DNA of 9,164 bases from an uncultured Chlorobiaceae bacterium (GTDB lineage Bacteria > Bacteroidota > Chlorobiia > Chlorobiales > Chlorobiaceae), in the NCBI GenBank assembly GCA_903904495.1, contig CAIVCU010000149.1, positions 1-9,164 of the forward strand. The letters are read 5' to 3'. Of this stretch, positions 1-6,206 are shown piece by piece. Position 1 is the stretch's first letter; every line of letters begins with the position of its first letter. Below the pieces are notes generated by a model. That model worked only from the letters and a program-made list of their open reading frames with translations. It was not told the DNA's origin and ran no database searches. Both the position numbers and the translations under genes were made by a program.

Positions 1-2154
1 ACTGTCCCACCTCCCAAGGGGAACGCTCCTTCTCCGAAGGCGAATGGTGCTGCAGGTGCACCGTCGGTTATCAAGGAGCAGGATGCTGCAAAAATGAGGA
101 GATTTCTGTTCCAGCGAACAGAAACCCGCTCCACAAAGTGGTATCAGATTTTCGATACGGAGAAGATTGATGACGAGCAGGTCGTCGGAGGTCATCTCGC
201 ACTGCTTGGAGTGTTGGGTTTTCTTATGGCAATCTACTACATCTCAGGGATTCAGGTTTTCCCATGGGGTGCTCCGGGTTTCCATGACAACTGGTTCTAC
301 CTGACAATCAAACCTCGAATGGTATCTCTTGGCATTGATACCTACAGTACGAAAACAGAGGATCTTGAATTTGCAGCTTCGAAACTTATCGGCTGGGCAT
401 TGTTTCACTTTCTTTCCGGCTCCATACTTCTTTTCGGTGGATGGCGTCACTGGACCCACAATCTCACGAATCCTTTTACCGGGCGTGCCGGTAACTTCCG
501 TGATTTCAGGTTCCTTGGAAAGTTTGGTGATATAGTTTTCAGCGGAACAAGTGCAAAAACCTACAAGGATGCGCTTGGACCACACACCATTTACATGTCG
601 CTTCTTTTTCTCGGCTGGGGTTTGCTGATGTGGTTTATTCTCGGGTTTGCACCTATCCCTGATTTTCAGACCATCAATTCAGAGACCTTCATGTCTTTTG
701 TGTTTTTTGTCATCTTTTTTGCTCTTGGTATTTACTGGTGGAACAATCCTCCGAATGCAGCCATCCACCTGAATGATGATATGAAAGCAGCTTTTTCTGT
801 TCACCTGACAGCAATTGGCTACATCAATATCGCACTCGGTGTTATTGCCTTCGTTGCTTTCCAGCAGCCTTCATTTGCCGCTTACTACAAAGAACTTGAC
901 AACCTTGTCTTTTATCTCTATGGCGAGCCTTTCAACAGGGTAAGCTATAATTTCGTTCAGGAAGGCGGTAAAATTATCTCCGGCTCAAAAGAGTTTGCTG
1001 ATTTTGCTCCTTATGCAATTCTTCCCAAGAACGGTCACTCTTTCGGTATGGCTAGGGTTGTCATTAACCTGATTACCTTCAACCATATCATCTGCGGCGT
1101 TCTCTACGTTTTCGCCGGTGTCTACCATGGTGGCCAGTATCTCCTCAAAATCCAGCTTAACGGCATCTACAACCAGATCAAGTCTATCTGGATTACCAAA
1201 GGTCGTGATCAGGAAGTTCAGGTCAAGATTCTCGGTACAGTAATGGCTCTCTGTTTTGCCACAATGCTTTCAGTTTATGCAGTGATCGTCTGGAATACAA
1301 TCTGCGAACTGAATATTTTTGGTACCAATATCATGATGTCCTTCTACTGGCTGAAACCGCTTCCGATTTTCCAGTGGATGTTTACCGATCCAAGCATTAA
1401 TGACTGGGTTATGGCTCATGTTATTACTGCCGGCTCGCTCTTCTCGCTCATCGCTCTTGTCCGTATCGCATTCTTTGCACATACGTCTCCACTGTGGGAT
1501 GATCTTGGTCTCAAAAAGAACTCCTACTCCTTCCCATGTCTTGGACCGGTATACGGTGGAACCTGCGGTGTGTCGATTCAGGATCAGCTCTGGTTTGCAA
1601 TGCTCTGGGGAGTCAAAGGTCTTTCTGCTGTCTGCTGGTATATCGATGGTGCATGGATTGCTTCCATGATGTATGGTGTTCCTGCTGCCGATGCAAAGGC
1701 ATGGGATTCAGTTGCAGGACTTCATCATCATTATTCAGCCGGTATCTTCTATTATTTCTGGACTGAAACCGTGACGATTTTCTCGAGTTCACACCTTTCG
1801 ACCATTCTTATGCTTGGACATCTGATATGGTTTATCAGCTTTGCTGTGTGGTTTGAAGATCGTGGCTCACGTCTTGAAGGTGCTGACATTCAGACCAGAA
1901 CAATCCGCTGGTTCGGTCAGAAGTTCCTCAACAGAGACGTTTCGTTCAGGTTCCCGGTATTGACAATATCAGATTCCAAAATGGCCGGTACGTTCCTTTA
2001 TTTCGGCGGAACCTTTATGCTGGTATTTCTCTTTATCGCCAACGGTTTCTATCAGACTGATGCACCGCTTGCGCCAACTGTTAGTGATGCATCAGTATCT
2101 GGACAGGTTATGCTGACCCAGGTAGTTGATTATCTCTTGAAGCTGATTGCTTAA
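1..2154 (+). CDS. pscA: Photosystem P840 reaction centre large subunit PscA (5'-truncated by window)
   Basis: This is the core apoprotein of the homodimeric type I reaction centre of green sulfur bacteria. Two copies bind the P840 bacteriochlorophyll special pair, the electron-transfer cofactors and the shared F_X [4Fe-4S] cluster in the cytoplasmic membrane under the chlorosome. The open frame runs from base 1 without an upstream stop. The ATG at 94 is internal, because the preceding codons (TVPPPKGNAPSPKANG...) match the known Pro/Ala/Lys-rich PscA N-terminus. The window holds 717 codons of a family length near 730, so about a dozen N-terminal residues are missing. The F_X signature FPCLGPVYGGTC is intact, with ligand Cys codons at 1537-1539 and 1564-1566 (C-x8-C). 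Many hydrophobic segments fit the 11-helix fold, for example HLALLGVLGFLMAIYYISG near the start and FLYFGGTFMLVFLFIANGF near the end. It is followed by a hairpin and pscB, so co-transcription is likely. Identification is essentially certain. Confidence 0.98.
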   Translation, partial: TVPPPKGNAPSPKANGAAGAPSVIKEQDAAKMRRFLFQRTETRSTKWYQIFDTEKIDDEQVVGGHLALLGVLGFLMAIYYISGIQVFPWGAPGFHDNWFYLTIKPRMVSLGIDTYSTKTEDLEFAASKLIGWALFHFLSGSILLFGGWRHWTHNLTNPFTGRAGNFRDFRFLGKFGDIVFSGTSAKTYKDALGPHTIYMSLLFLGWGLLMWFILGFAPIPDFQTINSETFMSFVFFVIFFALGIYWWNNPPNAAIHLNDDMKAAFSVHLTAIGYINIALGVIAFVAFQQPSFAAYYKELDNLVFYLYGEPFNRVSYNFVQEGGKIISGSKEFADFAPYAILPKNGHSFGMARVVINLITFNHIICGVLYVFAGVYHGGQYLLKIQLNGIYNQIKSIWITKGRDQEVQVKILGTVMALCFATMLSVYAVIVWNTICELNIFGTNIMMSFYWLKPLPIFQWMFTDPSINDWVMAHVITAGSLFSLIALVRIAFFAHTSPLWDDLGLKKNSYSFPCLGPVYGGTCGVSIQDQLWFAMLWGVKGLSAVCWYIDGAWIASMMYGVPAADAKAWDSVAGLHHHYSAGIFYYFWTETVTIFSSSHLSTILMLGHLIWFISFAVWFEDRGSRLEGADIQTRTIRWFGQKFLNRDVSFRFPVLTISDSKMAGTFLYFGGTFMLVFLFIANGFYQTDAPLAPTVSDASVSGQVMLTQVVDYLLKLIA

Positions 2155-2160
2155 TTCCGA

Positions 2161-2197
2161 TCATAGAAGAAGGAGCCTAACGCTCCTTCTTCTATGA
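2161..2197 (+). promoter_or_regulatory. Perfect 16-bp intercistronic hairpin between pscA and pscB
   Basis: TCATAGAAGAAGGAGC (2161-2176) is exactly complementary to GCTCCTTCTTCTATGA (2182-2197), with a 5-base loop CTAAC. It begins 6 bases after the pscA stop codon. What follows is AAATTTTGCTAC, not a run of T, so it is a poor intrinsic terminator. I infer an mRNA 3'-end stabiliser or partial attenuator that favours pscA over pscB. Confidence 0.8.
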
Positions 2198-2230
2198 AAT
2201 TTTGCTACTAAAGTTTACTACGTAATTAAA

Positions 2231-2237
2231 GAGGAGG
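2231..2237 (+). promoter_or_regulatory. Strong Shine-Dalgarno of pscB
   Basis: GAGGAGG lies 6 bases before the ATG at 2244 and is an almost ideal match to the 16S anti-Shine-Dalgarno. It fixes the pscB start and allows efficient independent initiation downstream of the hairpin. It is the best ribosome binding site in the window. Confidence 0.85.
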
Positions 2238-2243
2238 GTTTTT

Positions 2244-2930
2244 ATGGCCGATCCTGTAAAACAGCCAGATATAGCATCACCACCTGCCGCAAAGGCTCCG
2301 CCTGCTGCTCCGAAAGCGGTAGCTCCGGCAGCAAAGCTGGGACAGGCAAAACCAAAAGAGGCGCCCGCGAAACAAACGGGAAAAGCTCGCCTTGAAGCAC
2401 TGAATACAAATCTTGGGAGAAGCGGAGTACGTCAGGAATCTGCCCTTCCAGTAAAAAAGGCAGCTCCGAAACCTGCCCCCGGAGCAAAACCGGCAGCGCC
2501 AGCAGCAAAGGGAGTACCAGGCGCGAAACCAGCGGCAAAAGGAGCGCCAGGCGCACCAGCTGTCCCTGCAGCACCTGCCTCTGCACCTCAACCTGCAGTG
2601 AAAAAGGCTGCACCAAGAGCCAAGTCCGAATATTTTATTATTGAGAACCTCTGCGTAGGATGTGGACTCTGTCTTGACAAGTGTCCGCCGAAAGTCAATG
2701 CCATTGGCTACAAGTTCTACGGCGATGTTCAGGAAGGCGGATTCAGGTGTTACATTGATCAGGATGCCTGTATTTCCTGTTCTGCCTGTTTTTCTGCTGA
2801 CGAATGTCCATCGGGAGCATTAATTGAAGTCCTTCCTGACGGTCAAGTGCTTGACTTTACCTATACGCCGCCTGAAAGACTTGATTTTGACCTTAGGTTT
2901 CTGCACAGATTTCACAGGGAAGCTCGATAG
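2244..2930 (+). CDS. pscB: Photosystem P840 reaction centre iron-sulfur protein PscB (F_A/F_B)
   Basis: PscB is the peripheral two-[4Fe-4S] subunit that takes electrons from F_X in PscA and passes them to soluble ferredoxin on the cytoplasmic side. It is functionally like PsaC of photosystem I. The protein has 228 residues. Residues 1 to about 128 are a low-complexity Ala/Pro/Lys-rich arm with imperfect repeats. Residues 129-228 form the ferredoxin domain. The first cluster motif is CVGCGLCLDKCP (Cys137, 140, 143, 147; CxxCxxCxxxCP). The second is CISCSACFSADECP (Cys176, 179, 182, 188), which has five rather than three residues before the last Cys. The basic arm is characteristic of PscB and probably docks on the reaction-centre surface (inference). 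The start is fixed by a strong Shine-Dalgarno. A terminator follows 39 bases after the stop, so it is probably the last gene of the pscAB unit. Confidence 0.97.
   Translation: MADPVKQPDIASPPAAKAPPAAPKAVAPAAKLGQAKPKEAPAKQTGKARLEALNTNLGRSGVRQESALPVKKAAPKPAPGAKPAAPAAKGVPGAKPAAKGAPGAPAVPAAPASAPQPAVKKAAPRAKSEYFIIENLCVGCGLCLDKCPPKVNAIGYKFYGDVQEGGFRCYIDQDACISCSACFSADECPSGALIEVLPDGQVLDFTYTPPERLDFDLRFLHRFHREAR
2478..2543 (+). repeat. Imperfect Pro-Gly-Ala-Lys repeats inside pscB
   Basis: Codons 79-90 encode PGAKPAAPAAKG. After one Val codon, codons 92-100 encode PGAKPAAKG, and a third degenerate copy (PGAPA) follows at 2547. The DNA is also similar between copies, which suggests local duplication. 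Copy number may vary between strains. Confidence 0.7.
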
Positions 2931-2969
2931 GCCAGGAAGGTTTTGCCATCTTGTTACAAAGAGTTATTT

Positions 2970-3005
2970 AAAAGCATTGCTTCACTGAAGCAATGCTTTT
3001 TTTTT
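2970..3005 (+). terminator. Intrinsic terminator of the pscAB unit
   Basis: AAAAGCATTGCTTC (2970-2983) pairs perfectly with GAAGCAATGCTTTT (2987-3000) around the 3-base loop ACT. The run of T continues to 3005, giving nine T in a row. This is a textbook Rho-independent terminator. The downstream gene begins only 17 bases after it, so that gene needs read-through or a promoter overlapping this region. Confidence 0.92.
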
Positions 3006-3022
3006 GAAGATAGTAATATGCC

Positions 3023-3811
3023 ATGTTGGAGGAAAACAACGCTACATTGAATAATTCAGAATTAAGTGTCCTTGAAGTTTCAAGGTGTGAATCTCTGGCG
3101 CTGATTATTATACCCACTTTCAATGAGGCTGAAAATATAGCCAGGTTGCTGAAAGAGCTTTCTGCGCTCTATCCGACATCTATAGATATCCTTGTTATTG
3201 ACGACAACTCTCCAGATGGAACCATGGATATTGTTCGTTCAATGCAGTCATCAATGATGGGGCTACATGTTATTAAGCGTGATAAAAAATTAGGGCTTGG
3301 TACAGCCTATATTACCGGGTTCCACTATGCATTGGAACAAGGGTACCAATATATTATTGAGATGGATGCAGATTATTCTCATGATCCTGCAGTAGTAAAG
3401 AGCTTGCTTGATGCTATGAAGGCTGCTGATCTGGTTATAGGATCACGCTATATGAATAATACGGTTAATGTAGTCAATTGGCCGCTTGGCAGGTTAATCC
3501 TGTCAAAACTGGCTAGCGTTTATACCCGTATTATTACTGGTCTACCTGTCGATGATCCGACAAGTGGTTATAAATGCTTCAGTGTTGGTGTCTTACAAGC
3601 ACTTGATCTTGATTCTATTAACTCGCAGGGGTATTCATTTCAGATTGAGATGAATTTCAGGGTATGGAAGAAAGGGTTTGTAATAAAAGAAATACCTATT
3701 GTATTTGTAGATCGATCGGTAGGAAAATCAAAAATGACCAGAAAAAACATTCGTGAAGCCATCTGGATTGTGTGGTGGCTTAAAATAAAGTCGATATTCG
3801 GATTTCTGTAA
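3023..3811 (+). CDS. Family 2 glycosyltransferase, polyprenol/dolichyl-phosphate mannosyltransferase (DPM1-like)
   Basis: The family transfers a sugar from a nucleotide donor (GDP-mannose in characterised members) to polyprenyl phosphate at the cytoplasmic face of the membrane. The resulting lipid-linked sugar feeds glycan or glycoprotein assembly. The GT-A motifs occur in order: PTFNEAEN at 31-38, DDNSPDGT at 60-67, the metal-binding DAD at 115-117 followed by YSHDP, GSRY at 140-143, DPTSGYKCF at 178-186, and a C-terminal basic VGKSKM segment. At 262 residues it is the short form without the C-terminal membrane (GtrA-like) domain. About 24 residues precede the usual first beta strand, longer than typical, and the ATG at 3023 has no good ribosome binding site. 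TTG at 3047 is the alternative start. Two sampled 60-base rows are about 38% GC, against about 53% in a pscA row. Donor and acceptor cannot be read from the sequence. Confidence 0.88.
   Translation: MLEENNATLNNSELSVLEVSRCESLALIIIPTFNEAENIARLLKELSALYPTSIDILVIDDNSPDGTMDIVRSMQSSMMGLHVIKRDKKLGLGTAYITGFHYALEQGYQYIIEMDADYSHDPAVVKSLLDAMKAADLVIGSRYMNNTVNVVNWPLGRLILSKLASVYTRIITGLPVDDPTSGYKCFSVGVLQALDLDSINSQGYSFQIEMNFRVWKKGFVIKEIPIVFVDRSVGKSKMTRKNIREAIWIVWWLKIKSIFGFL
3028..3032 (+). promoter_or_regulatory. Shine-Dalgarno-like GGAGG inside the annotated glycosyltransferase start
   Basis: GGAGG sits just downstream of the ATG at 3023 and 14 bases before an in-frame TTG at 3047. No comparable motif precedes the ATG. 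Either translation starts at the TTG, with an over-long spacer, or the ATG is used with little Shine-Dalgarno help. A short out-of-frame ATG at 3018 also overlaps. Confidence 0.35.
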
Positions 3812-3839
3812 AAAAGCTTACTCTTTCATGGTGGAACAA

Positions 3840-3868
3840 AGAAAAGCCCCGAATAACGGGACTTTTCT
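3840..3868 (-). terminator. Terminator of the EF-G-like gene, in the convergent gap
   Basis: The arms AGAAAAGCCCCG (3840-3851) and CGGGACTTTTCT (3857-3868) enclose a 5-base loop. In minus-strand RNA the single non-Watson-Crick position is a G-U wobble, so the 12-bp stem is continuous and is followed by U-rich sequence. In plus-strand RNA the same position is a C-A mismatch. It therefore serves mainly the minus-strand gene, whose stop is 10 bases away, though it may also stop transcription from the glycosyltransferase. Confidence 0.8.
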
Positions 3869-3878
3869 GCAGATTGTG

Positions 3879-5960
3879 TTATGATTCTTTTGCATCTTTT
3901 GCAGCGATGATCTGCTGAGCAATGTCCGGCGGAGCTTCTTCGTAATGACTAAAGATGTATGAGTATCGCGCCCTGCTCTGGGTCAGCCGGGTAAGGGCGT
4001 GATGGAATGCTGTCAGTGCCGCCTGGGGGATTAGGGTTCTTATAATCTGCAGTCTGACGTCAGAATCCATACCAAGAATTTTTCCACGTTTACTGGAAAT
4101 ATCACCGACAATCTCCCCTGTATATTGTTCCGGTGTATAGACAGTCAAGGAGTAAATCGGTTCAAGCAGCAGAGGCCTTGCTTTGTCGAATGCATTTTTG
4201 AAGGCCATGCTTGCCGCAATTTTAAAGGCGAATTCAGAACTATCCACCGGATGGAACGATCCGTCATAAGCAATTGCTTTGAGATCGACGACGGGATATC
4301 CGGCGAGAATACCTTTTTCAATTGCCTCGCGAAGTCCTTTTTCAACAGCTGGCAGATAGCGGGTAGGAACAACACCGCCGACAACCTCACTTGCGAAAAC
4401 AAAGCCGGTATCTCGAGCAGTGGGTTCAAGTCTTACCCAGACATCACCATATTGTCCACGCCCTCCAGATTGTTTTTTATATTTTCCCTGGGCAGAAGAG
4501 ACCGCGCGAATGGTTTCGCGATATGGAATTTTAATGGGAGAAATATCCACCTTGACGTTAAACTTTATCTGTAACCGGGTGATAATGATATCAAGGTGGG
4601 TTTCACCAAGAGTTTTCAGAATGGTCTGGTTGAATTCAACGTCATGATTGATGGTAAAGCTTGGATCCTCTTCATGCAGATGGTGAAGCCCAGCCGAGAT
4701 TTTGTCTTCGTCACCCTGGGTAACGGGCATGATTGCGGTAGCCAGCATAGGGTCAGGAAAAATAATTGGGCTTATTTTACAGCTGGCACCTTTGTCGGCA
4801 AGGGTATCATTGGTGTGCGCATCCTTAAGCTTGACGACCATACCGATATCCCCCGCGAGCAGTTTGTCAACCGGAGTTTTTTTCTGGCCGATTATGGTGT
4901 AGACCTGACCTGGCTTTTCAAGCTGACCTGTCTGGACATCAATCAATTCATGACCTGTTTCAAGATGGCCTGAGTAAACCCTGAGGTAGGAAATTTCACC
5001 GACTCGGGGTTCTGACATTGTTTTGAAAATAAAAGCTACGGTTGGTCCTTCAGGATTTGGCTGAATCAGGTTTTTCGATCCATCAACAGTGGAAATAGAA
5101 TGTTCCGGTCCGCGTTCAATCGGTGAGGGACAGAGGTTTACGATTGCGTTCAGCAGCCGTTCTGATCCTATGAGGTGGAGGGGTGATGTACAGAAAACAG
5201 GGAAAAAAGTTCTGCTTACAAGTGCGGACTTAATGCCATCCCTCAATTCTTCTTCAGTTAGGTTTCCAACTTCAAAAAACTTGTTCATCAACTCCTCATC
5301 CGTTTCGGCAATCGCCTCAACAAGCTGCTGATGCAACTCCTCTGCCTGTTTTAAATGGAGATCGGGGATATCGGAGATTGTCATACCTCCGGTTTTGTCG
5401 GGGCTGAAGGTAAGCTGTTTCATCAGAAGGACATCAATAAGGGTATGGTGTCCGATACCCTCCTCAGCGGGAAACTGAATTGGAGTTACAAGATTACCAA
5501 AATGATCCCTGAGGCCCTGAACAGTTGCATTGAAGTTGGTTCGGTCTGCATCAAGTTTGGTTAAAATAAACATCGTTGGTTTATAATACTCCTTGGTATA
5601 CTCCCAAATTGTATCAGTTCCAACCTCGACTCCTGATGCTGAATTTACGGTAATTAGAACGGTATCGGCAACCCGCATGGCTGATTTGACATCTCCATGA
5701 AAGTCAAGCAGACCAGGGGTATCAATAATATTTATTTTGTTGTCGTTCCAGAAACCGTTGATAAGGCTGGTGTTGAGACTGTGCTTTCTTTGAATCTCAT
5801 CTGCAGAGTAATCGGAAATGGTGTTTCCTTCTTCAATACTGCCGAGTCGGTTTATGACGCCCATTGTCAAGGCAAGAGATTCTGTGAGCATTGTTTTGCC
5901 ACTTCCGGCATGACCAGTAATGACAATGTTTCGCAATTGATCCGGTAGGACGGCTTGCAT
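3879..5960 (-). CDS. Elongation factor G-like translational GTPase (EF-G paralogue, FusA2 type)
   Basis: This 693-residue protein has the full EF-G domain order and length. The G domain covers roughly 1-270, followed by domains II and III, domain IV with KQSGGRGQYG at 496-505 and DGSFHPVDSSEF at 566-577, and domain V. The G motifs differ from canonical EF-G: P-loop GHAGSGKT (16-23); switch I RKHS (58-61) where EF-G has RGIT; switch II DTPGLLDF (80-87) where EF-G has DTPGHVDF, so the catalytic His is Leu84; and TKLD (134-137) for NKxD. These mark the EF-G-like subfamily, not the main translocase, and its cellular role is poorly defined. I chose the ATG at 5960 over an upstream ATG at 6047: it has a good Shine-Dalgarno and gives the usual family length and N-terminus. 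It is monocistronic here, divergent from eno and convergent with the glycosyltransferase. Confidence 0.93.
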   Translation of the reverse strand: MQAVLPDQLRNIVITGHAGSGKTMLTESLALTMGVINRLGSIEEGNTISDYSADEIQRKHSLNTSLINGFWNDNKINIIDTPGLLDFHGDVKSAMRVADTVLITVNSASGVEVGTDTIWEYTKEYYKPTMFILTKLDADRTNFNATVQGLRDHFGNLVTPIQFPAEEGIGHHTLIDVLLMKQLTFSPDKTGGMTISDIPDLHLKQAEELHQQLVEAIAETDEELMNKFFEVGNLTEEELRDGIKSALVSRTFFPVFCTSPLHLIGSERLLNAIVNLCPSPIERGPEHSISTVDGSKNLIQPNPEGPTVAFIFKTMSEPRVGEISYLRVYSGHLETGHELIDVQTGQLEKPGQVYTIIGQKKTPVDKLLAGDIGMVVKLKDAHTNDTLADKGASCKISPIIFPDPMLATAIMPVTQGDEDKISAGLHHLHEEDPSFTINHDVEFNQTILKTLGETHLDIIITRLQIKFNVKVDISPIKIPYRETIRAVSSAQGKYKKQSGGRGQYGDVWVRLEPTARDTGFVFASEVVGGVVPTRYLPAVEKGLREAIEKGILAGYPVVDLKAIAYDGSFHPVDSSEFAFKIAASMAFKNAFDKARPLLLEPIYSLTVYTPEQYTGEIVGDISSKRGKILGMDSDVRLQIIRTLIPQAALTAFHHALTRLTQSRARYSYIFSHYEEAPPDIAQQIIAAKDAKES

Positions 5961-5967
5961 AGCAGGA

Positions 5968-5974
5968 CTCCTTT
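5968..5974 (-). promoter_or_regulatory. Shine-Dalgarno fixing the EF-G-like start
   Basis: On the minus strand AAAGGAG lies 7 bases before the ATG at 5960. The in-frame ATG at 6047 has no such motif and would add 29 residues not expected in the family. This supports the shorter protein. Confidence 0.8.
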
Positions 5975-6029
5975 GTTGAATTAATAATGGTCTTGCAGGT
6001 AGCTGAATACAATGAACAAGGCTGTTGAT

Positions 6030-6042
6030 TTCGTTGAACGAA
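6030..6042. repeat. 13-base palindrome in the leader of the EF-G-like gene
   Basis: TTCGTT-G-AACGAA has perfect 6-base arms around one central base. It lies about 70 bases upstream of the preferred EF-G-like start, between that start and a weak promoter candidate. It could be an operator half-site pair, but a chance occurrence in AT-rich DNA is possible. Confidence 0.4.
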
Positions 6043-6066
6043 TACAACTTGATATGTAATTAACAA
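6039..6066 (-). promoter_or_regulatory. Weak sigma70-like promoter candidate for the EF-G-like gene
   Basis: On the minus strand TTGTTA (6066-6061) is followed after 16 bases by TATTCG (6044-6039). The first hexamer is a fair -35 match and the second a poor -10. It overlaps the palindrome at 6030-6042. This is inference from consensus only. Confidence 0.2.
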
Positions 6067-6163
6067 AAAAAAGTCTTATTTGCTGTTGTATCAACAATGA
6101 AATGCATTGGAAAAAAAGATATATTTTCAAGTTATCGTAAAGCAGAAAATGCTCATCGGTTCC

Positions 6164-6175
6164 TTTTCGCGAAAA
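6164..6175. promoter_or_regulatory. 12-bp perfect palindrome upstream of eno
   Basis: TTTTCGCGAAAA is a perfect 12-base palindrome centred about 37 bases before the eno ATG, where a regulator could overlap the promoter. Its CG-rich core stands out in an AT-rich stretch. I do not recognise a specific regulator. Confidence 0.4.
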
Positions 6176-6195
6176 AAGCATGTAACAACTATAAA

Positions 6196-6203
6196 TATAT
6201 TTG
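6196..6203 (+). promoter_or_regulatory. TATATTTG element directly before the eno start
   Basis: TATATTTG matches the TAnnTTTG -7 element known from Bacteroidetes promoters and ends 3 bases before the ATG at 6207. If used, the transcript would be nearly leaderless. No matching -33 element was clear. Whether Chlorobi sigma factors use this element is uncertain, so this is tentative. Confidence 0.2.
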
Positions 6204-6206
6204 GTT

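Larger units (their letters stand above)
5961..6206. other. Divergent intergenic region between the EF-G-like gene and eno
   Basis: These 246 bases separate two divergent start codons and are notably AT-rich, with several A or T runs. They must hold promoters for both directions. I see two perfect palindromes (6030-6042 and 6164-6175), a small inverted repeat TGTTG-TAT-CAACA (6084-6096) and only weak promoter-like hexamers. No tRNA-like or riboswitch-like fold was recognised, and no convincing small coding region. Confidence 0.6.

Noticed and set aside
22..33. AACGCTCCTTCT shared by the pscA 5' part and the intercistronic hairpin (2179-2190)
   Set aside because: A 12-base match between two places in 9 kb is expected by chance a few times, and the first copy is explained by coding sequence.
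94..96. ATG at 94 as the pscA start
   Set aside because: The frame is open to base 1 and the codons before 94 encode the known Pro/Ala/Lys-rich PscA N-terminus, so this Met is internal.
2242..2616. 124-codon antisense open frame over the pscB arm
   Set aside because: It exists because the low-complexity Ala/Pro/Lys codons of pscB lack stops in other frames. It has no family-like motifs, and pscB explains the stretch.
4125..4574. 149-codon plus-strand open frame inside the EF-G-like gene
   Set aside because: It is a shadow of the domain III-IV coding region, where the EF-G reading frame is fully conserved.
6045..6047. Upstream ATG (minus strand) adding 29 residues to the EF-G-like protein
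   Set aside because: There is no Shine-Dalgarno there, the extra residues do not match the family, and the ATG at 5960 has a good ribosome binding site.
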